The notes: generated from the letters alone by a model not told the origin. Numbered from the stretch's first letter, positions 15,406 through 23,882 are shown. The stretch: 27,191 nt of DNA from JAAYCB01 sp012744395 (GCA_028703175.1 JAQVNJ010000087.1:1-27191), one strand, 5' to 3'. Made by a program: numbers and translations.

Positions 15406-16389
15406 TCACGCGTGGCGGGAAAAAATCGGCGCGGATTTCCGGGCGATCTCCTCGATTGTCTTGCGCTCGTTTTCGTTCAGCGGAACCAGGGCCCCTGATT
15501 GGGCCAGACCCAATGCCATCTCGACCAACTCCCAGTGGCCGGGCGGGATCATCGCCGCAACGGGCAGGTGCAGGGTGAACCGGAGGCCCAGGGCGACCTT
15601 GTCGAGTTCGTCAAACGGCTCGTACCAGGCCTTGTTCCATCGGCGTCCGCTCCGCTTGGCGCCCGCGAGCAACTTCTGATGCGCCATGGCCTTGATCGCC
15701 AAGATGCCCTTGCCGGCTTCGCTTGCTCGCTTGTGGACCGATGGGCCGAACCCCCCCTGGAGCCAGATCGGGAATCCAAACGGGAACAGGAGCGAATCGA
15801 AGTCGAACCGGTCGAGGGCGGCATGGGCCGCCTCTTCGCTATGGGCCGAGAAACCGAGGTAACGCGTCTTGCCGTCCCGCCTGGCTTTCTCGAAGGTCTC
15901 CATCGCGCCGCCCCGGGCGAAGACTCTCTCGACGTCTTCCAGCGTTGTGATCGCATGGAGCTGGTAGAGGTCCACGTGGTCGGTCTGGAGCAGTCTGAGC
16001 GATTCCTCCAGCTCCCTGGCCGAACCGGCAGCGTCTCGTTCCGTTGTCTTGCAGGCCAGGAAGCACCAGTCTCGATAAGGCTTCAGAGCCGGCCCGAGCC
16101 GTTCCTGGGCGTTGCCGTAGGTCGGGGCCACGTCGAAGTAATTGACCCCTCGGTCAACGGCCTCCGCCACATAGTCGGCCGCCGTCTCCGGTGCCACGTC
16201 TTTCACCGTGACGCCGCCAAAACCGATGATCGAGAGCTTGTCCTCCGCGCGGCCATACCGCCGTCGAGGGACCGGCCGCTCGGGCGACTCTCCGGCGGCG
16301 ATCCTCTCTTTCGCGGCAAGGTAAGCGGGATCGAGCACCGACAGGGCGCCCGTGGCGGCGACAGTGGCGAGGAAATCGCGGCGGTTCAT
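15406..16389 (-). CDS. Tat-exported aldo/keto reductase
   Basis: The 327-residue protein begins MNRRDFLATVAATGALSVL, a twin-arginine signal (RRDFL), so it is likely folded with cofactor and exported. The aldo/keto reductase barrel follows: GFGGVTV, GVNYFDVAPTYGNAQERLG (Asp86, Tyr91), FLACKTTERDA (Lys114) and VDLYQLHAI (His145), the catalytic tetrad in order. KTRYLGFSAHSEEA and ILAIKAMAHQKLL fit the family of planctomycete oxidoreductases. No cysteine-rich C-terminal Fe-S segment is present, unlike some relatives. ATG 16389 has GGGAG about 8 nt upstream. It is divergent from the membrane methyltransferase across a 264-bp gap. Confidence 0.9.
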   Translation of the reverse strand: MNRRDFLATVAATGALSVLDPAYLAAKERIAAGESPERPVPRRRYGRAEDKLSIIGFGGVTVKDVAPETAADYVAEAVDRGVNYFDVAPTYGNAQERLGPALKPYRDWCFLACKTTERDAAGSARELEESLRLLQTDHVDLYQLHAITTLEDVERVFARGGAMETFEKARRDGKTRYLGFSAHSEEAAHAALDRFDFDSLLFPFGFPIWLQGGFGPSVHKRASEAGKGILAIKAMAHQKLLAGAKRSGRRWNKAWYEPFDELDKVALGLRFTLHLPVAAMIPPGHWELVEMALGLAQSGALVPLNENERKTIEEIARKSAPIFSRHA

Positions 16390-16653
16390 CGTTCTGCTCC
16401 CTTGAATACTGGCAGTTCAAGTCATCAGCCCCAGTGGCAATTGTCGCTGGAACGCTCCGGAATGGACACCCCCTGAATTGAGCCTTCCGACGCCTCGACT
16501 CTACAAAACACCCTTCCTCAGACGGGTTTGCCGTCACCCGTAATCTCCCTACGATTCCGAAAACGGCTCCGCCTGCGTCCCGTGGCAGCGGCGTTGTGAA
16601 TCGGTACCAAGGGCGAAGCCATCCACCATTCCCCCGCCGCGGAGTTGAAGACC

Positions 16654-17427
16654 ATGGGTCGCGTGATCGCTTTGATTTACGGGTTGGCCGCTTACGGCGC
16701 CTTCTTCGCTGTGTTTCTCTACATGATCGGCTTTGTCGGCAACATGCTGGTTCCCAAGTCGATCGACTCGGGCGCGCCTTCTCCCTTGGGGCAGGCGCTG
16801 TTGATCAACCTCGGGCTGGCCGGCCTATTCGCCGTGCAGCACAGCGTCATGGCGCGGCCGGCATTCAAGTCGTGGTGGACCAGGTTCGTCCCCAAGCCGG
16901 TCGAGCGAAGCACCTTCGTCCTTGCAAGCAGCCTGATCCTCGCTCTGCTTTTCTGGCAATGGCGGCCGATGCCGGCGATCGTCTGGGAGGTCGAGCAACC
17001 CGTGGCGGCCGCTGCGCTCAGCGGGCTGTTCTTCCTCGGCTGGTTGATCGTCCTGTATGCTTCGTTCATCATCGACCACTTTGACCTGTTCGGACTGCGG
17101 CAGGTCTTTCTTTACTTTCGAAACCGCCCCTACGCGCATCCCCCCTTTGCCGTCCGGTCGCTATACCGAATTGTGCGGCACCCGCTGATGGTCGGGTTCC
17201 TGATTGCCGTCTGGGCAACACCGGTGATGACGGTGGGGCATCTGACGCTCGCCCTTCTGCTCACCGGATACATCCTCGTCGGCGTCACGCTCGAGGAACG
17301 GGACCTGGTCCGCCATGTCGGCGCGGACTACGACCGCTACCGCTCGCAGACACCGATGTTCCTGCCGTCGTTGCCCAAGCGAAAGAGCCCCGCGACGCCG
17401 GAACTGGGTGGCCGGGCGGTGCCGTAG
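16654..17427 (+). CDS. mddA: NnrU/ICMT-type membrane methyltransferase, probable methanethiol S-methyltransferase
   Basis: The 257-residue integral membrane protein has five or six hydrophobic segments. Its sequence resembles the MddA family, which methylates methanethiol to dimethyl sulfide with S-adenosylmethionine. Matching segments are FLYMIGFVGNMLVPKSID, QHSVMARPAFKSWW, ERSTFVLASSLILALLFWQW, DHFDLFGLRQVF, SLYRIVRHPLMVGFLIAVWA and GVTLEERDLVRHVGADYDRY. The last two carry the RHP and EERDL SAM-site motifs of isoprenylcysteine methyltransferase-like enzymes. The frame extends to TTG 16645, but I chose ATG 16654 because GGAG is 9 nt upstream of it. The enzyme name rests on remembered family sequence; a broader NnrU role is the alternative. 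Confidence 0.75.
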   Translation: MGRVIALIYGLAAYGAFFAVFLYMIGFVGNMLVPKSIDSGAPSPLGQALLINLGLAGLFAVQHSVMARPAFKSWWTRFVPKPVERSTFVLASSLILALLFWQWRPMPAIVWEVEQPVAAAALSGLFFLGWLIVLYASFIIDHFDLFGLRQVFLYFRNRPYAHPPFAVRSLYRIVRHPLMVGFLIAVWATPVMTVGHLTLALLLTGYILVGVTLEERDLVRHVGADYDRYRSQTPMFLPSLPKRKSPATPELGGRAVP

Positions 17428-17580
17428 GCCGGGACGGATGTTTGGAGCAGGGCCTTCGGCGTAAGCAGAGAACGATCATGCTTCTGGAACAAGACTGGCA
17501 ACCAGTCCGCCCTCCGGTTTTTGCGCACGTTAGGCCGGGATCACGAGCCGGCGATTTTCCGATGTGCCGCGGACCGTCAC

Positions 17581-17662
17581 AACCCGACGCGTCGGCGAGG
17601 CTATAACGCGACTGGTAAGCGGGGCCAACTCGGGTTAGCCGTCCTCGCTTACGCGTCGGGTT
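17581..17662. repeat. Long inverted repeat with ACGCGTCGGGTT arms
   Basis: The left arm 17581-17600 (AACCCGACGCGTCGGCGAGG) and right arm 17643-17662 (CCTCGCTTACGCGTCGGGTT) are complementary at 18 of 20 positions, around a 42-nt loop. Inside, GGCTA (17599-17603) and TAGCC (17636-17640) can also pair, and the loop holds a second CGGGTTAG. It lies between the convergent methyltransferase and kinase-like genes. It could be a small non-autonomous repeat or a bidirectional terminator. Confidence 0.75.
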
Positions 17663-17707
17663 ACGATTGGCTTGAGGGCGGCTGTGACCTCAAACATGGA
17701 TACCGTG

Positions 17708-19387
17708 CTAGACCTTCTTCAGCAGCTCGAAGTTGCAGATTCGCACCAGCGGCAAGCCGTGCTTGTCCGTGGCGAGCTTCTGACCGCGGTCGATGGAGAG
17801 GAGGAGGTGATTGCCGCGGAGGCTGAGGTCCTCGATGCCCGCGCTGGCGAGGCGGTGTTTCGTCGCCCGCATCACGCGGAAGTAGTCGCGTTTGGTGAGC
17901 CGCCCTTCGCGGTAGGCCGAGAGGGCGTCGATTCCCCTGTACATCGGCTCGTCCCTGGCGGCCAGGGCCTCGTCCGGGCCGTTCCAGTAGCCCCAGATGG
18001 ACAAGTACTCGTGGTGGCGGCTGAGGATCGATTCCCCCTCGGCGGTCAGAAACTGGGCATGGTTCTCGTAGCGGCTGTCATCGACCAGCGAGGGCGAAAC
18101 GGTCGAGCGGCGGCCGGTCATGTAGATCGCGCGGGGATAGGTCGTCTCGATCCCCTTTTGCGACAGTTCCAGGGCGATGGCGAATTCCTCGAAGGGGCTG
18201 TTGTAGCCGTGCTGGAGAATCCGCCCTTCGCGGATCACGAACGGGTCGGCGTCGGGAATCTGGCCGACGCGGGAGACCCGCCACACGAGGCGGACGCTGT
18301 CGATCGTCGTCGTTTCGTAGACCTGCTGGGAAGCGCTGATCTTGGTGCGCGGGGTCCGCCGCCATTTTTCGGGCAGGAAGTACTCGAAGAGCACCGGGTC
18401 TTTGCCCACGACCCACAACGCGCCGCTGGTGCTTTCGACCCTGCCATAGACGTAGTCCACGCCGAGGATCTTGACGGCCGTGAGATTCTCTGGGAATTTC
18501 TCCTGGGACTCGAAACGCCGCGACTGGCGGATCAGGTAGTTGTGGCGCTTCCTCGCCCGGATCAGCCGCTCCCGCTCGGGCGTCCGCCGGAGGAGCTCGA
18601 AGTCGATCAGGCCGTAGAGGGGCTTGCCGGCGCGATCCTTGGCCAGTTCGCCATCGGAGTTCGGGCGAACGATGATGTGCTGGGGCTTGTTGTCGCTGAC
18701 CATGAACCCCTTGTTCGCCATGTCCTCGCTGGCGCGGCGGATCAGGACGGCGATCGCGGCGCTGTCGATCAGCCCCTTGCGGCATGCCTCAACGGCGTCG
18801 ATGCCCTTCATCCACTCGTAAATCACCGCGTAGTTGCGATTCCAGTCGATCTCGATTTCGTCGTGGCTGCGCTGGATCGCCTCCATCCGGTGCCGCCGCC
18901 GGCCGAGCTGTTCGCCGGCTACGAACTTCCGCGGCACGTAGATCGCCAGCGGACGGTGGGTGTGCAGCGCGCCGGGCGATTCGTAGCGGGCCTGGCGGAG
19001 CTCGGTCAGCAGGCTGAACTCCATGAAGGGGCTGTTGAATTCCGCGTTCTCGGCATCGAGGGCCTGGGTCTCGCCGGGGATGTCCTGGCCCATCCGGTTC
19101 CACTTGATGATGATCTCCTTGGATTGGCCCTCGACCTGCTTGGTCCTCACGCGGTACAGCGCGCTGGTGCCCGACAGCCGCGCGCCGTGCTCTTTCATCC
19201 AGGCGTCGTCAGCCCAATGGTTTTCCGGCATCAGGCACTTGGTGAACGGATGCCCGTGCTGGGTCACGTAGAGGTCGGAGCCGTCCTTCATCCGCATATG
19301 AAGGTATTTCACGCCCAGCACCGTGATCAGCGGCCTGGCTGCGAAATCGACGCCGAGTTCTTCAATCGGGCTGGCGACGTTGTGCAT
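17708..19387 (-). CDS. Unrecognised protein, tandem duplicated kinase-like domains
   Basis: I do not recognise this 559-residue cytoplasmic protein as a named family. It is an internal duplication: residues 22-270 and 305-559 align motif by motif. Pairs are VLGVKY/ILGVDY, LMPENHW/FLPEKWR, KWNRMGQDIP/RVSRVGQIPD, FNSPFMEFSLLTELRQ/YNSPFEEFAIALELSQ, HRPLAIYV/YPRAIYMT, AVIYEWMKGIDA/LSIWGYWNGPDE and GLIDFELL/RICNFELL. Copy 1 looks like a eukaryotic-type kinase core: Lys95 in IIIKW, a helix with Glu123 and Glu129, a catalytic-loop-like DNKPQH (Asp232, Lys234) and IDFE (Asp262). Copy 2 replaces these with Arg370, Ser522 and Asn552, as in a pseudokinase. The kinase reading is inference from motifs. 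The gene follows pckG by 208 bp on the same strand. Confidence 0.8.
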   Translation of the reverse strand: MHNVASPIEELGVDFAARPLITVLGVKYLHMRMKDGSDLYVTQHGHPFTKCLMPENHWADDAWMKEHGARLSGTSALYRVRTKQVEGQSKEIIIKWNRMGQDIPGETQALDAENAEFNSPFMEFSLLTELRQARYESPGALHTHRPLAIYVPRKFVAGEQLGRRRHRMEAIQRSHDEIEIDWNRNYAVIYEWMKGIDAVEACRKGLIDSAAIAVLIRRASEDMANKGFMVSDNKPQHIIVRPNSDGELAKDRAGKPLYGLIDFELLRRTPERERLIRARKRHNYLIRQSRRFESQEKFPENLTAVKILGVDYVYGRVESTSGALWVVGKDPVLFEYFLPEKWRRTPRTKISASQQVYETTTIDSVRLVWRVSRVGQIPDADPFVIREGRILQHGYNSPFEEFAIALELSQKGIETTYPRAIYMTGRRSTVSPSLVDDSRYENHAQFLTAEGESILSRHHEYLSIWGYWNGPDEALAARDEPMYRGIDALSAYREGRLTKRDYFRVMRATKHRLASAGIEDLSLRGNHLLLSIDRGQKLATDKHGLPLVRICNFELLKKV

Positions 19388-19595
19388 CGTGACTCATCAT
19401 CGGATCCTGGCTGGGGGGGCGCCGGGGAGAGCGATCCCCCGTGCCCGGCATGGATCTTCCTCGGATCCTCCCGTGGCGCCGCTTGCCGCGAGAATCGGCG
19501 GCTCCCTCCTCGCCGCAATCCCCGCCGCACGTTTGCCGGCGCCACAATTCTACCGCGGTGGCCCGAGATTTGCCATGCGTCTTGCGCCCGCCGTT

Positions 19596-21380
19596 TCAGG
19601 CCAGCCGCTTCCGTTGCGCCTCCAATTGAGCACGGAGCCGCTTGGGAACCCGGTCTCCAAACCGGGCCAGGTACTCCTCGGCGTCATCCAGATCGTCGTT
19701 GAATGCCCGCCTGTCCACCTCCATCAGTTCGGCGAAATCCTCGGCTGGAATGTCGAGGCCCTCGAGGTCGAGGTCGCCATCCCGCGGCATCTGGCCGATG
19801 GGCGTCTGGCGGGCGGCGATCGCGCCCTCGATCCGCTGGCAGATCCACTTCAGGACCCGGCTGTTCTCGCCGAATCCGGGCCACAACCAGCGGCCGTCGC
19901 GCGAGGTTCGGAACCAGTTGACGTAGAAGATTTTCGGCGTCTTCGCGCCCAGCCGGTCGCCCATTGCGAACCAATGGGCCCAGTAGTCGGCCATGTTGTA
20001 GCCGCAGAACGGCAGCATCGCGAACGGGTCGCGGCGGAGCTTCTGGCCGACGTCGAGCGCTGCCGCCGTCGTTTCCGAAGCGGACATCGCCCCCATGAAC
20101 ACGCCGTGGTCAAAATCGAGCGCCTCGGTCACGAGCGGCACCACCTGCGTCCGCCGGCCCCCGAAAATGAATCCGTCGATCGGCACGCCGGCCGGATTCT
20201 CCCAGTCCTCGCAGATCACCGGGCACTGGGCGGCCGGCGCGGTGAACCGCGCGTTGGGGTGTGCGGCCACTTTGCCCGACTCGGGCGTCCAATCGTCCCC
20301 CTTCCAGTCGATCGCGTGGTCGCAGGGACCGTCCATGCCTTCCCACCAGATGTCGCCGTCGTCGGTCAGCGCGCAGTTGGTGAAAATGCTGTTGCCGTCG
20401 AGGGTTCGCATCGCCATCGGGTTCGACTTCATGCTCGTGCCCGGCGCAACGCCAAAAAAACCGGCCTCCGGGTTGATCGCGTACAGGCGGCCGTCCGCGG
20501 CGATCTTCATCCAGGCGATGTCGTCGCCGATGCACTCGCATCGCCAGCCGGGAATCGTCGGCTGGAGCATCGCCAGGTTCGTCTTGCCGCACGCCGAGGG
20601 AAAGGCGGCCGCGAGGTGGAATCGCTTGCCCTGCGGATTGATCAGGCGGAGAATCAGCATGTGCTCGGCCATCCAGCCTTCTCTCCGCGCCATGTTCGAG
20701 GCGATTCGCAACGCCAGGCACTTTTTGCCCAACAGGGCGTTGCCGCCATAACCGGACCCGTACGACCAGATCAGGTTCTCGTCCGGGAAATGAGCGATGT
20801 ATTTCTGCTCCATCGGGGCGCATGGCCAGGCGACGTCTTCCTGGCCGTCGGCCAGGGGGGCGCCGACCGAGTGCAGGCAGGGAATGAACTCGCCCCGCTC
20901 GCCCAACGCTTCCAGGACCCGCTCGCCCACGCGCGTCATGATCTGCATGTTGACCACGACGTACGGCGAATCGGTGATCTCCACGCCAATCCGGGAAAGG
21001 GGCGAGCCGATCGGGCCCATCGAAAACGGGATGACGTACATCGTGCGGCCCTTCATGCAGCCGGTGTACAAGGCCGTCATCGTCTTCTTCAGCTCCGCCG
21101 GATCGATCCAGTTGTTCGTCGGACCGGCATCCTCCCGGCTCGTGCAGGCGATGAAGGTGCGATTCTCCACACGCGCCACGTCGCTCGGGTCGCTGCGAAA
21201 GAGGTAGCTGTTCGGCCGCCTGTTCCGGTTCAGCCTCGTCGCCGCGCCGGTTTCGACCATCCGCTGCATCAGCCGGTCATATTCGATGCTGGAGCCATGA
21301 ATCCACTCCACCGAATCCGGCTGGCACATCGCCTCTACTTCGGCAACCCAGGCGAGAAGCCTTTGGTGTGCAGTCTTCAT
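19596..21380 (-). CDS. pckG: Phosphoenolpyruvate carboxykinase (GTP)
   Basis: This enzyme interconverts oxaloacetate plus GTP with PEP, CO2 and GDP, the entry step of gluconeogenesis. At 594 residues it is full length for the GTP-dependent family. Signatures are SVEWIHGSSIEYDRLM, RTFIACTSREDAGPTNNW, MYVIPFSMGPIGSP, SYGSGYGGNALLGKKCLALR, the P-loop and active-site segment AAAFPSACGKTNLAML (Cys264, Lys266), CIGDDIAWM, INPEAGFFGVAPGTS, IFGGRRTQVVPLV and the late FPFCGY-like LPFCGYNMADY. ATG 21380 is preceded by an AAGGA element about 12 nt upstream. It is the promoter-proximal gene of a pair with the kinase-like protein. Confidence 0.96.
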   Translation of the reverse strand: MKTAHQRLLAWVAEVEAMCQPDSVEWIHGSSIEYDRLMQRMVETGAATRLNRNRRPNSYLFRSDPSDVARVENRTFIACTSREDAGPTNNWIDPAELKKTMTALYTGCMKGRTMYVIPFSMGPIGSPLSRIGVEITDSPYVVVNMQIMTRVGERVLEALGERGEFIPCLHSVGAPLADGQEDVAWPCAPMEQKYIAHFPDENLIWSYGSGYGGNALLGKKCLALRIASNMARREGWMAEHMLILRLINPQGKRFHLAAAFPSACGKTNLAMLQPTIPGWRCECIGDDIAWMKIAADGRLYAINPEAGFFGVAPGTSMKSNPMAMRTLDGNSIFTNCALTDDGDIWWEGMDGPCDHAIDWKGDDWTPESGKVAAHPNARFTAPAAQCPVICEDWENPAGVPIDGFIFGGRRTQVVPLVTEALDFDHGVFMGAMSASETTAAALDVGQKLRRDPFAMLPFCGYNMADYWAHWFAMGDRLGAKTPKIFYVNWFRTSRDGRWLWPGFGENSRVLKWICQRIEGAIAARQTPIGQMPRDGDLDLEGLDIPAEDFAELMEVDRRAFNDDLDDAEEYLARFGDRVPKRLRAQLEAQRKRLA

Positions 21381-21880
21381 AATGTGGGTTTTTCCTTCTT
21401 TGCTGCGGCAAACAATCGTCAGCTTGACCGAGAGGCAGCCCGCCGCGCCGCGCCTCGAGCGCTGGCGTCCAGCGGGATTGGCGCGCCATAGGGGCGCTAG
21501 AGTTCAGCCGAATGGGGGGCGGCGCAATTCCTAGCGGCCGGCGCGGGGGGGGGCTCTTGCCACCAGGGCGCCGCGGATCGCGCCATCTGCCAGAGGGGGC
21601 ACCAACGGGCCGGTTGGCCAGCTAGACCTGAGTCGAAGCCGACCTCGCAGACGCCCGTCCGTGCCAAACCTGCCTAACCAACACTACGCACCCGATTTCC
21701 GAATGGTGCCTCCTAGCCATGTCACCAAAAAATCGCGCAACTCAGTGTAGACCGCGTGGGGCCGAAGTCAATCGCCCCCTCTGCACGATCGGCAGGACTG
21801 CGGAGATTGCTTGCCCCCCCAGAGAGCGGTTCGTGTTCGTGGCTGGCACGTCAAGAGCGGCCGTTCGGCAGGGCCCCGCC
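21381..21880. other. Intergenic region, no gene recognised
   Basis: This 500-bp region lies upstream of pckG and downstream of the DUF1559 gene, both minus strand. It contains a run of nine G at 21545-21553 and otherwise unremarkable GC-rich sequence. No tRNA-like cloverleaf, repeat array or coding frame with family resemblance was seen. The pckG promoter should lie here, but I cannot pick boxes with confidence. Confidence 0.5.
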
Positions 21881-22840
21881 TCAATGGGCCTCCTCAGGAA
21901 TCGGCTGCCCGTCGTCCTTGACACCCAACAACTGATAGACGCCGACATTGCCCTGGGCGGCCGCCTGGACGAACAGACTGGGATCACCCGTGTTGCCGGT
22001 TGCTAGCCCCCCGGTATTTGAGCTGATCGTCTCGGCGATAAAGTGGACCGAGCCGTCCACATAGCAGAACATCGCCCCGCCGGGATGGTGGCTGCTGAAT
22101 CCGTCAATGCTGGTCGGATGATTCAACTGGATTGCCACGGTTGAACTGACGGTGTTCATCTTCCCGCTTCCGCCGGGGCCGCACCACGACGGCCAGGCGC
22201 CGTCATTTTGCAGGTTATCGCCGAACGCGGTCCGCTCGCCGATCGCGAACGTGTTGCTCGTGCCGTCGGTTACATCGCGAAACCTCGTGGCGCTCTCGCC
22301 GTAGAACACGCCGTTGTTCCGCTTCGTCAAATGCGTGGTCTGGGTAAAGCTGAAGAATCCCCGGCAGCAGGTGGCGTTGGCCGAGGCGACTTGCGGATTC
22401 GGACTCCCCTTGTGGGTCCGGAGCGGCCCGATCGGCGAGGACGGGCAAGAAAACACCGGCAACTCGGTCTGAAGCATGGGCAACAGGGCTGGATCGTTGA
22501 CCACCTGCTCGAGCGAGTACTTCGTGGTGCTCAGCGTGTCTCGCAGCGCGCTCTGTTCGATGTAGGGCATCAAGAACACCCCCCAGGCCCACCCCCCCGG
22601 CGTCGAGGCCCCCAGATGGTCTCGCACCATGAAACCCGGCGGGAAACTGTTCAGCGCCGAGTGGTAGTTGTGCATCGCCAACCCAAGCTGTTTCAGGTTG
22701 TTGGCGCACTGCATCCGCCGGGCGGCCTCGCGAGCGGCCTGCACCGCTGGAAGCAACAGGGCGATGAGAATCCCGATGATCGCGATCACGACAAGCAACT
22801 CAACAAGCGTGAACCCGCGAGCGCGGCGATTTTGGGGCAT
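21881..22840 (-). CDS. DUF1559 protein with prepilin-type N-terminus
   Basis: The 319-residue protein has a type IV pilin/pseudopilin-like N-terminus, RARGFTLVELLVVIAIIGILI, followed by ALLLPAVQAAREAARRMQCANNLKQLGLAMHNYH, the hallmark of the planctomycete DUF1559 family. Cleavage before Phe by a prepilin peptidase is expected. Further family features are FPPGFM, GWAWGVFLMPYIEQ, FSCPSSP, RDVTDGTSNTFAIGE and HHPGGAMFCYVDGSVHFI near the C-terminus. These proteins occur in large paralogous sets, and their role is unknown, presumably in envelope or secretion filaments. ATG 22840 directly precedes the prepilin motif. The frame runs on to 23224, but that part crosses hairpin repeats and is not family-like. 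Confidence 0.92.
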   Translation of the reverse strand: MPQNRRARGFTLVELLVVIAIIGILIALLLPAVQAAREAARRMQCANNLKQLGLAMHNYHSALNSFPPGFMVRDHLGASTPGGWAWGVFLMPYIEQSALRDTLSTTKYSLEQVVNDPALLPMLQTELPVFSCPSSPIGPLRTHKGSPNPQVASANATCCRGFFSFTQTTHLTKRNNGVFYGESATRFRDVTDGTSNTFAIGERTAFGDNLQNDGAWPSWCGPGGSGKMNTVSSTVAIQLNHPTSIDGFSSHHPGGAMFCYVDGSVHFIAETISSNTGGLATGNTGDPSLFVQAAAQGNVGVYQLLGVKDDGQPIPEEAH

Positions 22841-23253
22841 GGCGTCTTCTCTCGTGGGATGATTTTTGGCCTGGGACGTTAGTTTAGCGGGGGGGGGTCT
22901 ATTCCAGCTGTAGGACGGGTCTCCCGGCCCGTCGTTCTCCGTAGGACGGGTCTCCAGGCCCGTCGCACCGTCTTGTGGTCGGCTCTTGGTGGGGCGTCGC
23001 TGGCCTTTTGGTTGTGTGGGGTTGTTTGGTTCCTGGTGGCGGTGGCGGGGAGGCGCGGCCGTATCGGGTTGGTCCGCTCTGCACCACCCTACCCGGTAGC
23101 TGTCGACCTGGCGCGAACACCGCGATACACTGAATACCGTGAAATGGCTCATTGTGTGGACACGGTTTTCCGGAAGTTTTTCGGACGCGGCCCTAAGTGA
23201 TGATTCTAGTGCACGTTGTGCCATCGGACTCCGCTTGAGCCGAAAGGGTGAGA
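22841..23253. other. Divergent regulatory region between DUF1559 and sigma factor genes
   Basis: This 413-bp gap carries promoters for both flanking genes. It holds a nine-G run at 22889-22897 (nine C on the DUF1559 coding strand, about 50 nt from its start) and two 25-bp hairpin repeats at 22910-22965. A T/G-rich plus-strand stretch follows at about 22976-23045. No coding frame with family resemblance was seen. Confidence 0.5.
22910..22965. repeat. 25-bp hairpin repeat, two copies
   Basis: Copies at 22910-22934 and 22941-22965 share GTAGGACGGGTCTCC and end GGCCCGTCG, differing at one position. Each has a GACGGG / CCCGTC stem with an 8-nt loop. They sit upstream of the DUF1559 gene and are separated by 6 nt. 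Confidence 0.8.
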
Positions 23254-23871
23254 ATGGCCGTTGGACTTGACTGCGATGAGGAACGGGACCGATTGCGCAG
23301 CGGTGGCTCGCAGGCTGTTGCGGAGATGTTCGCGCGCTACCGCGAAAAACTGCTGCGGATGATCACGCTCAGGCTCGACGGCCGGCTGCTCAGCAAGGTC
23401 GACGGAGAGGACGTCCTCCAGGAGGCCTTCCTGATCAGTGCGCGCCGCATCGGCGACTACTTGCAGGAACCGGCCGTGCCGTTCTTCGTCTGGCTCCGCC
23501 AGATCACCAGCCAGGTTCTCGTCGATATTCACCGCCGTTATCTCGGCGCCCAGATGCGCGACGTGCGGCAGGAATTGGCCTTTCACCGGGCGGACGGAGC
23601 GGGGGCAAGTTCCGCCTCCCTGGTCGCGCATCTGCCGGACAGCCTGACTTCGCCCAGCCAGTGCGCCGTGCGGAGCGAACTGGTGGCCGAAATGCACGCG
23701 GCCCTCCGAAAGCTGGCGGAACCGGATCGCGAGGTGCTCGTCCTCCGCCATCTGGAGGCCCTGAGCAACAGCGAGGTGGCGGAAATCCTCGGGATCGACA
23801 AGTACGCGGCCAGCAAACGCTATCTCCGCGCGCTGGCGCGACTCCAATCGGCAATGGACGGGCATCGATAG
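23254..23871 (+). CDS. ECF-type RNA polymerase sigma factor
   Basis: The 205-residue sigma-70 family factor has only regions 2 and 4. Region 2 spans FARYREKLLRMITLRL through KVDGEDVLQEAFLISARRIGDY to VPFFVWLRQITSQVLVDIHRR, with the core-binding DxxQE-type motif. Region 4 is LAEPDREVLVLRHLEALSNSEVAEILGIDKYAASKRYLRALARL, a helix-turn-helix for the -35 element. No anti-sigma gene is adjacent. Instead a Ser/Thr kinase gene follows at 121 bp, a recurring planctomycete arrangement in which the kinase may control the sigma factor. I chose ATG 23254, with AAGGG about 5 nt upstream, over GTG 23248 two codons earlier. Confidence 0.92.
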   Translation: MAVGLDCDEERDRLRSGGSQAVAEMFARYREKLLRMITLRLDGRLLSKVDGEDVLQEAFLISARRIGDYLQEPAVPFFVWLRQITSQVLVDIHRRYLGAQMRDVRQELAFHRADGAGASSASLVAHLPDSLTSPSQCAVRSELVAEMHAALRKLAEPDREVLVLRHLEALSNSEVAEILGIDKYAASKRYLRALARLQSAMDGHR

Positions 23872-23882
23872 GGCAAGAATGT

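Noticed and set aside
17672..19702. 676-codon plus-strand frame
   Set aside because: It is antisense to the tandem kinase-like gene, whose two halves align with each other as protein, showing which strand is coding.
19323..21491. 722-codon plus-strand frame
   Set aside because: It is antisense to pckG, which is full length with all active-site motifs.
22841..23224. N-terminal extension of the DUF1559 protein
   Set aside because: The extension translates hairpin repeats and low-complexity sequence. The prepilin motif must be close to the N-terminus, so ATG 22840 is the start.
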